DNA of 28,760 bases from JAFGCN01 sp964547015 (GTDB taxonomy: Archaea > Aenigmatarchaeota > Aenigmatarchaeia > QMZS01), in contig CAZJKT010000013.1 in the NCBI GenBank assembly GCA_964547015.1, positions 1-28,760 of the forward strand, written 5' to 3'. This document shows positions 28,111 through 28,760 of this stretch, in pieces. The notes under the pieces are model-generated. The model searched no databases. It was not told the origin of the DNA and was given only the letters and a program-made list of their open reading frames with translations. The position numbers and the translations under genes were made by a program. Positions within the stretch are counted from its first letter, which is position 1. Each line of letters begins with the position of its first letter.

Positions 28111-28760
28111 CTAAAGATACAACGCATCTTGCATTTTGCTCACAATAAGTTCTGCTATTGATTCGCAGTATTTCGTAGCGGCATCATAACCGCCTTCAGC
28201 TTCAAATAAAGGTGCCCAATGGATGATCTCTCCTGCCCTCAAGTCTGAAGTGCAAGTAATAACCTGAGGCATATTCTTGTCTAAAACAGGTTTTATTCTT
28301 CTGACAATCAGCTTAAATGAGTAATCTTCTAGGCTATCATCCAAATTGTCAAAAATTGACCCGATAAAATAGATTCCATCTTTTAATTCTAATACCGAAA
28401 GTGGTCCGGATAAGCAAGGAGCATAGTCACCAAGATTATACTTTCTTCTGACTGGTGTATGTTTTTCTCCAAAAAAGGAATAGATTGGAGTTCCGTCATA
28501 GATGTCGAATTCGTCTTCCGTTACGCAAAAGACATGTCCGCATTTTTCAAATATCCCTGAGGGGTCATTTCCAAAATAGCAGTTATTAGGCACACCATTC
28601 TCCTTTAAAATTTCACTAAGGCATGATGCCGCTATAATACAGTCATACCCTATACTCGGATTAATACATTCCTTAATAATAAAAGGTAATTTAATGCCGG
28701 AAGATTGTATACCCCCTCCGATAGACTTCCCTATCACAATATTGTGTTTGGATGATTCTA
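28111..28760 (-). CDS. Partial Cys-His-Asp (transglutaminase/papain-like) protein, N-terminus outside window
   Basis: The frame is open from the stop at 28111 to the window edge; a GTG at 28737 is a possible start, but coding-like sequence (ESSKHNIVIGKS) continues upstream, so the gene probably begins outside. Numbered from that GTG, Cys33 in GYDCIIAASCLSEILKENGV, His68 in CGHVFCV and Asp81 in FDIYDGTP have the order and spacing of a transglutaminase-like or papain-fold catalytic triad. The rest is a mixed alpha/beta domain with DNLDDSLEDYSFKLIVRR. Substrate unknown. It is AT-richer than the methyltransferase next to it. The alternative is a non-catalytic protein of the same fold. Confidence 0.55.
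   Translation of the reverse strand, partial: ESSKHNIVIGKSIGGGIQSSGIKLPFIIKECINPSIGYDCIIAASCLSEILKENGVPNNCYFGNDPSGIFEKCGHVFCVTEDEFDIYDGTPIYSFFGEKHTPVRRKYNLGDYAPCLSGPLSVLELKDGIYFIGSIFDNLDDSLEDYSFKLIVRRIKPVLDKNMPQVITCTSDLRAGEIIHWAPLFEAEGGYDAATKYCESIAELIVSKMQDALYL

Noticed and set aside
1..28760. CRISPR arrays and insertion sequences
   Set aside because: No regularly spaced repeats with unique spacers and no transposase-like gene with terminal repeats were seen; the repeats found are short and promoter-linked.

Overview
The window looks like a piece of an archaeal chromosome, most likely from a DPANN-type lineage (Micrarchaeota-like, not provable here). The reasons are archaeal ribosomal proteins (eL39, eL43, uL24, uL3, uL16/L10e) scattered as single genes, an archaeal-type proteasome beta subunit, a family B DNA polymerase, a lone 5S rRNA gene, and a tRNA-Gln with two introns at unusual places. 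Most genes have a TATA-like box about 20-30 bases before the start codon and a TT directly before it. That is the arrangement expected of leaderless transcripts.

Layout. 1-3150: a cytidine/deoxycytidylate-type deaminase, a minus-strand run of eL39 and two small ferritin-like proteins (one with a normal metal site, one with both metal-binding glutamates changed to glutamine), and an AAA/DUF4143 ATPase with a palindrome around its TATA box. 3347-5212: a D-2-hydroxyacid dehydrogenase divergent from an aromatic-rich unknown protein over one shared TATA box, then tRNA-Gln(CUG) with a 74-base D-loop intron and a 116-base T-arm intron. 5314-10982: DNA polymerase B, eL43, proteasome beta, uL24 with a long charged tail, several small unknown proteins and 5S rRNA. 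11096-17520: an envelope block, with a two-TM protein, a membrane-anchored thioredoxin, a coiled-coil protein, a 1188-residue surface protein with seven cysteine-flanked beta-sandwich repeats, and a DUF373 membrane protein. 17521-20113: an AT-rich accessory region with two winged-helix regulators, palindromic elements on both sides of them, and an orphan HARE-HTH/PD-(D/E)XK nuclease-like protein followed by a 60-residue protein. 20189-28760: small membrane, amphi-Trp and secreted proteins, uL3, a PurZ-like adenylosuccinate synthetase split by a frameshift at a slippery T run, an AI-2E family permease, a DJ-1/PfpI protein, uL16, a CsaA/EMAP-type tRNA-binding protein, a TrmI-type methyltransferase and a partial Cys-His-Asp (transglutaminase-like) protein.

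The most interesting items are the PurZ-like enzyme, in which serine replaces the catalytic aspartate of PurA and the gene is frameshifted; the tRNA-Gln with two non-canonical introns; the ferritin-like pair with a Glu-to-Gln 'dead' partner and a possible ATT start; and the HARE-nuclease region with its regulators. All functional calls rest on motif reading from memory; no database search was run.
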